Positions 18,744-27,316 of a DNA stretch of 64,000 bases are shown one piece after another. The stretch comes from Aquabacterium sp. CECT 9606. Lineage in GTDB: Bacteria > Pseudomonadota > Gammaproteobacteria > Burkholderiales > Burkholderiaceae_C. The stretch covers positions 868,001 through 932,000 of the forward strand of contig NZ_CAKKNB010000001.1 of NCBI RefSeq assembly GCF_918741295.1, in the 5' to 3' direction. Positions within the stretch are counted from its first letter, which is position 1; every line of letters starts with the position of its first letter. The translations under genes were made by a program, and so were the position numbers. The notes beneath the pieces are model-generated. The model was not told the origin of the DNA. It worked only from the letters and a program-made list of their open reading frames with translations, and ran no database searches.

Positions 18744-19148
18744 TTACTCAATGGCTGTCAGCACTTTCACGCTGCCATCCACGGCGCTCTTTTCAATGTA
18801 GCCAATGGCCTTGGGATCAGCCGCGACTGCTTTTTTCACGGCGCTCGAATCAGCCACTTCCTTGGGTGGCTGGGCCTTGCCGGAGAAGACCAGCCGTGAC
18901 CACAGGGCCTTGATCTGGGCCGGATCCCGGCCTGTGGCTTTCTTGTAGAACTCGGCTCGAATAGGGGAGGATTCCACCTGGTCGATGGGAACCGCACTTT
19001 GGCTCTTGCCCAGGAAGACGTCGGCGACCTGATCTTTGGTCATGGCCGCAGCCGAAGGGTTGCCGATGGCAACGATGTCGGCCGCATGGCCCGCGCCTGT
19101 CAGCGCAAAAAACACCGACAGGATGGAGACGATTTTGCGATGGCTCAT
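18744..19148 (-). CDS. Short PstS-like periplasmic substrate-binding protein
   Basis: Secreted protein of 134 residues with a signal peptide (VSILSVFFALTGAGHAAD). The mature part resembles one lobe of phosphate-binding PstS-like proteins: DIVAIGNPSAAAMTKDQVADVFLGK near the N-terminus and AVAADPKAIGYIEKSAVDG near the C-terminus. A full PstS has more than 300 residues, so this is a small form and its ligand is unknown. AAGGAG precedes the ATG. It follows a porin gene by 9 bases, and no ABC permease or ATPase gene is nearby. Confidence 0.8.
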   Translation of the reverse strand: MSHRKIVSILSVFFALTGAGHAADIVAIGNPSAAAMTKDQVADVFLGKSQSAVPIDQVESSPIRAEFYKKATGRDPAQIKALWSRLVFSGKAQPPKEVADSSAVKKAVAADPKAIGYIEKSAVDGSVKVLTAIE

Positions 19149-19157
19149 GGGGTCTCC

Positions 19158-20336
19158 TTAAAACACGAAGTCGAGAGCGACGGTGATCAGATCGACGCTG
19201 CTGCCTTTGAACGTCGTGTTGCCCAGAGGCACCACGAACTTGCCATTGGAGTTGCTACCCGTATTGACCTTGTCGTATTGCGCCTTGAGCGCCATGTTTT
19301 TCATGAAGTCCCAGCGGATGCCGACGGAGGTGGTCCGTTGCGTCGGAGTGGTCGATACCAGCGCCTGGTTGACGATTGAGCCAGCGGTTGGGTCTGTTTC
19401 GAGGGTGACGTGGGCTTTGGTGCCGCCAACGGTGACGTAGGGCGTGAAGTTGCCGAAGCGGTAGCCGCCGCTGATGTACCAAGTGGTGCTGTCCGACAAA
19501 AGGCTGTCGCCCTTGAACTCGATGATTTCGCTCATCAGGAACCAGTTGCCAGGGTCGTAGTTGGCACCCAAGGCCACGGCCGACAACTCCCAGTTGTTGG
19601 GACCGTACTTCTGGCTAAACTGCGGCGCAAAGGCGTTGAGCGCTCCAAACAGGGGCGCAAAGGACGAGATGTCGGTGTCCAGCTTGACCGAGGTGTACCC
19701 GGCGCGCAGGGTCAGGGAGCCGATGTCGACCGAGTCACTGATGCCCCAGCCGGGATGCGCCTGAAATTTGCCCCCGTTGGGAATCTTCGAGGTGCTCGTT
19801 CCATAGTAGGCGCTCAAAGTGTTGTTGGCACTGCCCATCGCACTGCGGTAGGTGCCGTCGATGCCGTCGTTGCTGGTGATGGCCAGTACACCGTAGGCCT
19901 CGTGGGGAGGGCGGACCCAGGGGCTGGCATAGCCCACGAAGCGCGATTCAGACAGCAGGTAGGACGGGGTGGCGACGCGCCCCAGGCGCAGGCTGAGTTT
20001 GTCTGTGGCCTGGTACTTCACATTGGCCCATTCGACAAACGGGTTGTAGCTGTTGTCGTACTGGTGCTGTGACACCACCTGAAGCACGGCCGACCACTGG
20101 GGGTTGAACACCGCGCTGACTTGGCCACCAAGCTTGGTGTCTGGAGCGAAGGACAAGGATTTGGTCCTGCCTGCGCCGTTGGGCTGGAAGATGGAACCGA
20201 CGAAATCTGCCTCGTCGTTGTTGGAATGAACAGCGGACAGCGTGCCAAAGCCGCTGAATTTGAATTCAGGACCATCGGCGGCCATGGAGGCACTGCAGAC
20301 GGTGGCGGCAGCCGCCGCGATCAGATAGTGCTTCAT
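19158..20336 (-). CDS. Outer-membrane porin-like protein
   Basis: Predicted 392-residue beta-barrel. It has a signal peptide (HYLIAAAAATVCSASMAAD), a start FKFSGFGTLSAV common in such porins, alternating strands throughout, and a C-terminal Phe (LDFVF). The substrate is unknown. It lies just upstream of the small PstS-like gene in one transcript, which makes a role in taking up an anion such as phosphate possible but unproven. The start is ATG 20336 with GGAG upstream; the longer open frame would put 24 non-signal residues first. Confidence 0.82.
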   Translation of the reverse strand: MKHYLIAAAAATVCSASMAADGPEFKFSGFGTLSAVHSNNDEADFVGSIFQPNGAGRTKSLSFAPDTKLGGQVSAVFNPQWSAVLQVVSQHQYDNSYNPFVEWANVKYQATDKLSLRLGRVATPSYLLSESRFVGYASPWVRPPHEAYGVLAITSNDGIDGTYRSAMGSANNTLSAYYGTSTSKIPNGGKFQAHPGWGISDSVDIGSLTLRAGYTSVKLDTDISSFAPLFGALNAFAPQFSQKYGPNNWELSAVALGANYDPGNWFLMSEIIEFKGDSLLSDSTTWYISGGYRFGNFTPYVTVGGTKAHVTLETDPTAGSIVNQALVSTTPTQRTTSVGIRWDFMKNMALKAQYDKVNTGSNSNGKFVVPLGNTTFKGSSVDLITVALDFVF

Positions 20337-20708
20337 GGAGGAGGCTCCGGAGGTTTTTTGGTAGGGGCGCGATACGAGGGTGTTTGATGACGCTCGGAAA
20401 AGAGGCATGGTTGCTCCAATTGGTTATGTTCAGCCGCAGTTCAAACATCCACTTAAACGGCCAGAGACGACCGTATATCGGAAAGTCGGTCACCAATCTT
20501 TAAAAATAGGCGCGTTTCACATGGCAGTCAATCTCGCCATGCGCAATGCGCGCAAAAAAGGTCCGTGAAATGCATCACACATCAGGAAATGATGCATTTT
20601 GGACACTCAAATGGGGCGTGAATTGGGCGTTTTGGCAGCCGCTTATCTCGCTCAAGATTTCCGCCGGGTCGCCAAGAATCGGAGCAAGCACCCAGGCACC
20701 CATCCACC
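20337..20708. other. Divergent intergenic region before the flagellar cluster
   Basis: A 372-base non-coding stretch between the porin gene and flhB. A short open frame at 20380-20568 has no family signature or good ribosome site and looks accidental. The clearest element is a perfect 10 bp inverted repeat at 20568-20599. I found no convincing sigma-28 or sigma-54 site. A segment near 20501-20515 (TTTAAAAATAGGCG) faintly resembles half of an FlhDC site but lacks a good partner half. Confidence 0.5.
20568..20599. repeat. Perfect 10 bp inverted repeat upstream of flhB
   Basis: AAATGCATCA (20568-20577) and TGATGCATTT (20590-20599) are exact reverse complements separated by 12 bases. The 22-base centre-to-centre spacing places both halves on the same DNA face, as expected for a dimeric regulator site; a hairpin in the leader is the alternative. 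It lies 109 bases before the flhB start. Confidence 0.6.
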
Positions 20709-21854
20709 ATGTCCGACAGCTCCCAAGACAAACAATTACCAGCCTCAGAGCGGAAGCTTAAGAAAGCCCGTGAAGAAGGCCAGGTGGTTCGTTCGCGTGA
20801 TCTGGGGCACTTCCTGGTGATCCTGGCCGCGGCCGGTGTGCTGATGGCGCTGACGCCGTTCTGGATGGACAAGATGCAGCTGCAGCTCAATGCCGGCATG
20901 CGCTTTGATGCCCGCGCGGTGGCCAACCCCGACTTCATGTTGCAGCGCCTGTCGCAGTGGAGCACCCAAGCCATGATGATGGTGGTGCCCTTTGGCGCGG
21001 GCGTGGCCCTGGCCTCGGTGGCGGCCAGCGTCCTGGCGGGCGGCTGGGTGATGTCCTTCCAGGTGATCTTCCCCAAGTTTGGCAAGCTCAACCCCATCAC
21101 CGGCTTCGCCAACTTGCTGTCCAAGCAGCAGATGGTGGATGCATTGAAAGCCAGTGCCCTGGGCTTGATCCTGGGCGGCACCGGCGCTTTCTTCTTGTCC
21201 CGCGTGTGGCCCGACATGGTGAGCCTGATGGGCTTGCCCTTACCCGCGGCCATCCATGATTTCGGCATGACGCTGGGCAGCGTGATGACCTCGATGTTGC
21301 TGGTGCTGGCCTTGTTCGCCATGGTGGACTGGCCCCTGCAGCGCTTCATGTTCATGGGCCGCATGAAGATGAGCCACCAGGATCAGAAGGACGAAATGAA
21401 GCAGATGGAAGGCAACATGGAGGCCAAGCAGCGCATCAAGCAACGGATGCGCGAGATGAGCCGCAAGCGCATGTTGGCCGCCATTCCCACCGCCGACCTG
21501 GTGGTGATGAACCCCACCCACTATGCCGTGGCCCTGAAGTACGACGAAGGCAAGATGGGCGCCCCCCGCGTGGTGGCCAAGGGCCTGGACCTGCTGGCCC
21601 TGCGCATCCGCGACCTGGCCACCGAGAACAAGGTGCCCGTGCTGGAAGCCCCACCGCTGGCCCGCGCCCTGTACGCCAACACCGAGATCGACGCCGAAGT
21701 GCCCATGGCCCTGTACGGCGCCGTGGCCCAGGTGCTGGCCTATGTGTACCAACTCAAAGCGGCTTTGGCCGGCAAGGCGCCCCTGCCGGGCAACCTGCCT
21801 GACCTGGACGTTCCTGCTTCCCTGGATCCTGCCCATAAGGCTGCACACGCATGA
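20709..21854 (+). CDS. flhB: Flagellar export switch protein FlhB
   Basis: Inner-membrane component of the flagellar type III export gate, 381 residues. The N-terminus (LKKAREEGQVVRSRDLG) is typical. Four membrane segments follow, and then the cytoplasmic domain with the self-cleaving NPTH motif (cleavage after Asn268). Cleavage switches export from rod-hook to filament substrates. It heads the flhB-flhA-flhF-flhG-fliA group and its stop overlaps the flhA start. Confidence 0.97.
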   Translation: MSDSSQDKQLPASERKLKKAREEGQVVRSRDLGHFLVILAAAGVLMALTPFWMDKMQLQLNAGMRFDARAVANPDFMLQRLSQWSTQAMMMVVPFGAGVALASVAASVLAGGWVMSFQVIFPKFGKLNPITGFANLLSKQQMVDALKASALGLILGGTGAFFLSRVWPDMVSLMGLPLPAAIHDFGMTLGSVMTSMLLVLALFAMVDWPLQRFMFMGRMKMSHQDQKDEMKQMEGNMEAKQRIKQRMREMSRKRMLAAIPTADLVVMNPTHYAVALKYDEGKMGAPRVVAKGLDLLALRIRDLATENKVPVLEAPPLARALYANTEIDAEVPMALYGAVAQVLAYVYQLKAALAGKAPLPGNLPDLDVPASLDPAHKAAHA

Positions 21855-23962
21855 ACCCGTTCCTGCAACAACTTCAAACCGTGATGAGCGGCAAGTCCGC
21901 CAAGGGCTTCCAGGTGCTGGCCGCGCCCATTGCCGTGTTGCTGGTGCTGGTCATGATGATCCTGCCCTTGCCGCCGCTGGCGCTGGACATCTTCTTCACC
22001 TTCAACATCGCGATGGCGGTGATGGTGATGATGGTGTCGGCCACCATGTTGCGTCCGCTGGATTTCGCGGCCTTTCCTTCGGTGCTGTTGCTGACGACGC
22101 TGCTGCGCCTGTCGCTCAACGTGGCCTCGACTCGGGTGGTGCTGCTGGAAGGCCACAACGGCCCCGGCGCTGCGGGCGCGGTGATCGAGTCCTTCGGTCA
22201 CTTCCTGATCGGCGGCAACTTCGCGGTCGGGATCATCGTGTTCGCCATCCTGGTGGTGATCAACTTCGTGGTGGTCACCAAGGGTTCCGAGCGGATTGCC
22301 GAAGTGGGCGCGCGCTTCACCTTGGACGCGATGCCCGGCAAGCAGATGGCCATCGATGCCGACCTGAACGCCGGGCTGATCGATGAAAAGGAGGCCAAAC
22401 GCCGCCGCATCGAGGTGGGCGAAGAGGCTGAATTCCACGGCGCCATGGACGGTGCCTCCAAGTTTGTGCGGGGCGATGCGATCGCCGGCATCCTGATCCT
22501 GTTCATCAACATCATTGGCGGTTTCATCATTGGCGTGGCGCAGCATGACCTGTCGGCCGCTGATGCCGCCAGCTCCTATGTGCTGCTGGCCGTGGGTGAC
22601 GCGCTGGTGGCGCAGATCCCGGCCTTGCTGATCTCGGTGGCGTCCGCCATGGTGGTGTCCCGCGTCGGCAAGGGCGAGGACGTCGGCGCGCAGATCATCA
22701 CGCAGATGTTCCAGAACCCCAAGGTCATGGGCGTGGCGGCGGGTGTGATCGGCCTGCTGGGCCTGATCCCCGGCATGCCCAGCCTGGTGTTTTTGCCGAT
22801 GGCCGGTGGTTTTGGCTGGGCGGCTTGGCGCATGCAGGAAAAGCAGGAGGCGGCCCGCAATGCGCCCAAGCCGGCCGACAAACCCGCCGAGGCCCCCGTC
22901 AACAACAATGGCGAGGCCACCTGGGAAGATTTGCAGCCCGTGGACACCCTGGGCCTGGAAGTGGGCTACCGCCTGATCCAGCTGGTGGACAAAGACCGTG
23001 GCGGCGACTTGCTGACCCGGATCAAGGGCGTTCGCCGCAAGTTCGCACAAGAAGTGGGCTTTTTACCGCCTTCCGTTCACATCAAGGACAACCTGGAGCT
23101 GCGCCCCAGCTTCTACCGCATCACTTTGCGCGGCGCCATCGTGGGCGAGGGCGAGGTCTTCCCCAACATGCTGATGGCCATCAACCCCGGCCACGTGACC
23201 AACCCTTTGAAGGGCACGGCCGCCGTCGACCCGGCATTCGGATTGCCCGCGGTGTGGGTGGAAGAACGCCAACGTGAAGCGGCGCAAATGGCCGGGTACA
23301 CCGTCGTTGATCCCTCGACCGTGGTGGCCACGCATCTTTCACACTTGATGCAGATCCATGCGGCCAAGTTGTTGGGACGGGTAGAGACCCAGCAGCTGGT
23401 GGAGCATGTGACGAAGTTGGCCCCCAAACTGATCGAAGACGTGGTTCCCAAGATGGTTGGCATTGCGACCTTGCAGAAAGTGCTGCAGCTCCTGTTGGAA
23501 GAAGGCGTTCACATCCGTGACATGCGCTCGATCATTGAAACGCTGGCCGAGCAGACCTCGGGCGCGGGCCACCTGGCCAACGACCCTGCCGAGCTGGCCC
23601 GCCGCATCCGCGTCGGCCTGGCCCCGGCGATCGTTCAGCAGATTTACGGCCCGGTGAAGGAACTGGATGTGATTGCCATCGAACCCGATCTGGAACGCCT
23701 GCTCACCCAGGCCCTGACCGCACCCAGCGGTCCCATGCTGGACCCCGGCGTGGCCGACCACCTCACGCGCCAGGCGGCCGACGCCACCCAGCGCCAGGAA
23801 AACCTGGGCCACCCCGCCTGCCTGCTGGTGCCCGACGCCATCCGGCCGATGGTGGCCCGCTTGTTGAAACGCGCAGCACCGCGTCTGAAGGTGCTGGGTC
23901 ACAGCGAAATCCCTGAGACCCATTCGATCCGCATCGGTACCCTGATTGGAGGCCACGCATGA
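21851..23962 (+). CDS. flhA: Flagellar export gate protein FlhA
   Basis: Export gate protein of 703 residues, the normal length. The N-terminal half has about eight membrane helices and the FHIPEP signature region (LLTTLLRLSLNVASTRVVLL). The C-terminal half is the cytoplasmic ring domain that docks export chaperones. It overlaps flhB and flhF by ATGA junctions, suggesting translational coupling. Confidence 0.97.
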   Translation: MNPFLQQLQTVMSGKSAKGFQVLAAPIAVLLVLVMMILPLPPLALDIFFTFNIAMAVMVMMVSATMLRPLDFAAFPSVLLLTTLLRLSLNVASTRVVLLEGHNGPGAAGAVIESFGHFLIGGNFAVGIIVFAILVVINFVVVTKGSERIAEVGARFTLDAMPGKQMAIDADLNAGLIDEKEAKRRRIEVGEEAEFHGAMDGASKFVRGDAIAGILILFINIIGGFIIGVAQHDLSAADAASSYVLLAVGDALVAQIPALLISVASAMVVSRVGKGEDVGAQIITQMFQNPKVMGVAAGVIGLLGLIPGMPSLVFLPMAGGFGWAAWRMQEKQEAARNAPKPADKPAEAPVNNNGEATWEDLQPVDTLGLEVGYRLIQLVDKDRGGDLLTRIKGVRRKFAQEVGFLPPSVHIKDNLELRPSFYRITLRGAIVGEGEVFPNMLMAINPGHVTNPLKGTAAVDPAFGLPAVWVEERQREAAQMAGYTVVDPSTVVATHLSHLMQIHAAKLLGRVETQQLVEHVTKLAPKLIEDVVPKMVGIATLQKVLQLLLEEGVHIRDMRSIIETLAEQTSGAGHLANDPAELARRIRVGLAPAIVQQIYGPVKELDVIAIEPDLERLLTQALTAPSGPMLDPGVADHLTRQAADATQRQENLGHPACLLVPDAIRPMVARLLKRAAPRLKVLGHSEIPETHSIRIGTLIGGHA

Positions 23963-25740
23963 ACGTCAAACGCTTTATTGGACGCACCTCACGCGAGGCC
24001 ATGCAAAAGGTCAAGCTCGAGTTTGGCAACGACGCTGTCGTGTTGTCGACCAAGCCTGCTCCAGAGGGTGGCATCGAGGTGTTGGCCATGGCTGGCGACA
24101 GCGTGCCGTCGATGGACTCGTACCCACCGGCCGAACGTGAAGAGCGTGCGCCTGCCGCCCGTCAGCAAGCGGCTGCAACGCAAGCTGCCGCGCCGGCCCG
24201 CAAAGCCGAAGTTGCCCCGGTCGCCGCTCAATCCCAGGCCCGCTCTGCGATGGCCAACCTGGCCTCGACCGTGCAGGACGATGTCAAGCAACTGGCCATG
24301 AGCACCTTGTCCTTCCAGGACTATGTGCGTGAACGCATGCTCAAGCGCCGCCAGGTGGCCCTGAAGGCCGCCCGCACCGAGCCCGCGTTGGCTGGCACGC
24401 CGGAAGACCAACTCTCGCAGCGTCTGGGCAATGTCAAAGCTCAGCAATCTGTGCAGTCAAGCCCCAATGTTGACCTGTCGGCGGGCCTGGAGGCCTGGTT
24501 ATCCTCGCCTTCGGTCCCGGTTCAAGCCGCTGCAGCCCGTCCTCCAGTGCAAGCCGTTCGCCCTGCGCCGCAAGACACCAGCCGCGTGGCCCAGGTGCTG
24601 CCACTGCGCGCCGAATCGCGTGAGGAGGCTCAGCCAGCTCGCCAGGCGCCTGCCAAGGCCGTCCGTCCCGCCAGTGACCCCGCTGAGCTGACGCTCAAAG
24701 CCGTGACTGGCCGCAGCACCGCCTCGGTCGACAGTTCGCGCCCCGACGCTGCCACCATGGCCGCGCTGAAGGCCTCGCAAGACGCCAATGCCTCGATGCT
24801 CAATGAGCTGCGCGCCATGCGGGCCATGATGAAAGAGCGGTTTGAAACCATCGCCTTCATCGAAAAGCTGCGCCGCACGCCTGCCCAGGCTGGCCTGGCC
24901 CAAAAACTGTTGGACGGTGGCTTCTCGGCGGTGCTGATCCGCAAGATGCTGGACGCCATGCCCGCCGAAGTGAGCTCTGGCGCTCAAGATGAAAACGTGT
25001 GGGCCGCCCAGGTGCTGCAACGCAACCTGAACACCGCCGACAAGGAACTGGCCATCGAAGACCAGGGCGGGATCTTTGCCCTGATCGGCTCGACCGGCGT
25101 GGGCAAGACCACCTCGACCGCCAAGCTGGCCGCCATGTTCGCCGCCAAGCATGGCGCGCAGAACCTGGGCCTGATCACGCTGGACGCCTACCGCGTTGGT
25201 GCTCACGACCAACTGCGCGCCTACGGCCGCATCCTGGGTGTGCCCGTGCACATGGCCCACGACCGCGCTGCGCTGGAGGACCTGCTGGAATTGCTGTCCG
25301 GCAAGAAGATGGTGCTCATCGACACGGCCGGCATGGCCCAGCGCGATGGCCGCACCAAGGATCTGCTGGAGATGCTGGCCCACCCGGCGATCCGCAAGGT
25401 GCTGGTGATCAACGCTTCGTCGCAAGGTGATGCGATCGAAGACGTGATGGCGTCCTACCAGGTCAATGCCTGCGCCGGGGTCATCCTGTCCAAGCTGGAC
25501 GAGGCCGTGAAGCTCGGTCCGGCGCTGGATGCGTTAATCCGTCACAAATCCAAGGTGCTGGGCGTCGCCAACGGCCAACGCGTGCCAGAAGATTGGCACA
25601 GACTGTCATCGCAGGCTTTGGTGCACCGCGCTCTGCGCGCCAGCCTCAATCCCGCGTACCGCCTGGATCCCAATGAAGTCAGCCTGGTGTTCTCGACCCC
25701 CGCCATGACCGACGTCACGGCCTCTCCGTCCGCGCTTTGA
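23959..25740 (+). CDS. flhF: Flagellar SRP-type GTPase FlhF
   Basis: SRP-family GTPase of 593 residues that places and numbers polar flagella. The basic N-terminal B domain (VKRFIGRTSREAMQKVK) is followed by a long Ala/Gln/Pro-rich linker (about residues 55-260), then the N and G domains. G1 is GSTGVGKTTSTAKLAA with Lys383, and DTAGMAQRD follows. The linker makes it longer than many homologues. Its presence with an FlhG-like gene suggests polar flagellation, which is an inference. Confidence 0.95.
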   Translation: MNVKRFIGRTSREAMQKVKLEFGNDAVVLSTKPAPEGGIEVLAMAGDSVPSMDSYPPAEREERAPAARQQAAATQAAAPARKAEVAPVAAQSQARSAMANLASTVQDDVKQLAMSTLSFQDYVRERMLKRRQVALKAARTEPALAGTPEDQLSQRLGNVKAQQSVQSSPNVDLSAGLEAWLSSPSVPVQAAAARPPVQAVRPAPQDTSRVAQVLPLRAESREEAQPARQAPAKAVRPASDPAELTLKAVTGRSTASVDSSRPDAATMAALKASQDANASMLNELRAMRAMMKERFETIAFIEKLRRTPAQAGLAQKLLDGGFSAVLIRKMLDAMPAEVSSGAQDENVWAAQVLQRNLNTADKELAIEDQGGIFALIGSTGVGKTTSTAKLAAMFAAKHGAQNLGLITLDAYRVGAHDQLRAYGRILGVPVHMAHDRAALEDLLELLSGKKMVLIDTAGMAQRDGRTKDLLEMLAHPAIRKVLVINASSQGDAIEDVMASYQVNACAGVILSKLDEAVKLGPALDALIRHKSKVLGVANGQRVPEDWHRLSSQALVHRALRASLNPAYRLDPNEVSLVFSTPAMTDVTASPSAL

Positions 25741-25753
25741 CCTGTCGCTGCCC

Positions 25754-26581
25754 ATGACCAGTTTTTCGCCTCAAACCTACGCTGCCAGCCCGCCAGCCGA
25801 CCAGGCCCAGGGTTTGCGCCAGATGTTCGCCTCGCGCGTGCTGCGTTTCGTGCCCGTGGTGGCCAACCCGGGCGCAGTGTGTGGCGGGGTGGTGCTGGAG
25901 CGCCTGTGCGCTGCCTACGCCAGCTTTGGCCTGCACACTTTGGTGGTGGACGCCGGTGACCAGGCCCGAGCGCCCAGCGAATTGGCTGAATTTGATTTGA
26001 GCGAAGGCATCGAACCTTTGTCCAAGCAGGTGAGCTACCTGGCCGCCCGCGGCCTGCCGCTGCGGCATGCCGATGCACGAGGTTCTTGTGCCAGCTTGCT
26101 GCATGCCCTGGCCGATGCTGCACCGCAATGCGATGCGGTGCTGGTGCATGCCTCGGCCAGCGAACTGGTGCGCATCTTTGGCGAGCGTGCACGGCACGGC
26201 AACCTGCGGCCACTGGTCTTCACCAACGACGTGGCCGAAGGTCTCAAGCAGGCCTACGCCGCCGTCAAGATCATGAGCCAGCGGGGCCCGTGGTTGGCCT
26301 ACGACCTGCTGGTGTGTGCACACCCCCACTCGGACCAGGCCGATGCCGTGGCCGAACGCCTGGGCCAGTGCGCGGACAACTTCCTCGGTGCTGCGCAACG
26401 TGACTGGCTGCGCATCAATCCCCACGAGCCGGCCAGCCAAGACCCCAGCCCTCGGTTCATGGAACTGGCCGCCGGACTTTTGCAGTGTGCCTTGCCGCTC
26501 ACCTTGGGCGATGCCGCATTCGACCATTTGGTCTCACCAGGGTCTGCCTTGCCGTCGCGCATGGCCCCCGTACTCAATTGA
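25754..26581 (+). CDS. FlhG/FleN-like protein lacking a Walker A motif
   Basis: Protein of 275 residues in the flhG position between flhF and fliA. The fold resembles MinD/ParA: RFVPVVANPGAVCGGVVLERL, then TLVVDAGD, and a later LVFTNDVAEGLKQAYAAVKIM. However, residues 37-45 read ANPGAVCGG instead of a KGGVGKT-type Walker A, so ATP binding is doubtful. FlhG normally restrains FlhF and flagellar number. This one may act without nucleotide or be a diverged relative. Its stop overlaps the start region of fliA. Confidence 0.72.
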   Translation: MTSFSPQTYAASPPADQAQGLRQMFASRVLRFVPVVANPGAVCGGVVLERLCAAYASFGLHTLVVDAGDQARAPSELAEFDLSEGIEPLSKQVSYLAARGLPLRHADARGSCASLLHALADAAPQCDAVLVHASASELVRIFGERARHGNLRPLVFTNDVAEGLKQAYAAVKIMSQRGPWLAYDLLVCAHPHSDQADAVAERLGQCADNFLGAAQRDWLRINPHEPASQDPSPRFMELAAGLLQCALPLTLGDAAFDHLVSPGSALPSRMAPVLN

Positions 26582-26598
26582 TGTTCATGGAGCAGCGC

Positions 26599-27312
26599 AT
26601 GTACACCGCCAAAGGCCGCCTCGATATGGACGCCCAGCTCAAGCAATACAGCTCGCTGGTGCGACGTCTGGCTCACCAGATGATTGCCAAGTTGCCGGCC
26701 AACGTCGAGATCGATGACCTGATCCAGGTTGGCATGATCGGCCTGAGCGACGCCTTGACCCGCTTCGACGCAGGGCAGGGCGTGCAGTTCGAAACCTTCG
26801 CCACCCAGCGCATCCGCGGCGCCATGCTCGACGAGCTGCGCGGCGCCGATTGGATGAGCCGCGGCACCCGCAAGCAGCAGCGCGACATCGAAGGTGCCGT
26901 GCACCGGCTGGAGCAGCGCCTGGGCCGCGCGCCGCAGGAAAGCGAAATCGCCAAGGAAATGGACATGTCCCTGGCCGACTACCAGGAGATGCTGGGCAAG
27001 GTGCGTGGCACCCAACTCATCCACCTGGAAGACATGAGCGGCGAGGATGGCGACAACGACTACCTCGACCGCCATGTGACTGACGAAGGCAACGACCCCC
27101 TGGCCCTGCTCGCGGACCACCGCATGCGCTCCGCCCTGGTCGAGGCCATCAAGAATCTGCCGGAACGCGAGCAGTTCGTGATGAGCATGTACTACGAGCA
27201 GGACATGAACCTCAAGGAAATCGCCGCCGTGCTGGGCGTGACCGAATCGCGGGTCTGCCAATTGCACAGCCAGTCCATCGCCCGTCTGAGGGTCAAACTG
27301 AGAGAGTGGTGA
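26599..27312 (+). CDS. fliA: Flagellar sigma factor FliA (sigma-28)
   Basis: RNA polymerase sigma factor for late flagellar and chemotaxis genes, 237 residues. Region 2 (IDDLIQVGMIGLSDALTRFD), region 3, and region 4 with its helix-turn-helix (LKEIAAVLGVTESRVCQLHSQ) are all present. ATG 26599 has GGAG six bases upstream and gives the usual MYTAKGRLD start; upstream ATGs at 26581 and 26587 are less likely. A fitting sigma-28 promoter exists at 28708. Confidence 0.95.
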   Translation: MYTAKGRLDMDAQLKQYSSLVRRLAHQMIAKLPANVEIDDLIQVGMIGLSDALTRFDAGQGVQFETFATQRIRGAMLDELRGADWMSRGTRKQQRDIEGAVHRLEQRLGRAPQESEIAKEMDMSLADYQEMLGKVRGTQLIHLEDMSGEDGDNDYLDRHVTDEGNDPLALLADHRMRSALVEAIKNLPEREQFVMSMYYEQDMNLKEIAAVLGVTESRVCQLHSQSIARLRVKLREW

Positions 27313-27316
27313 TCAC

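Noticed and set aside
20380..20568. 62-residue frame between the porin gene and flhB
   Set aside because: No ribosome site, no family similarity that I can see, and it crosses likely regulatory DNA.
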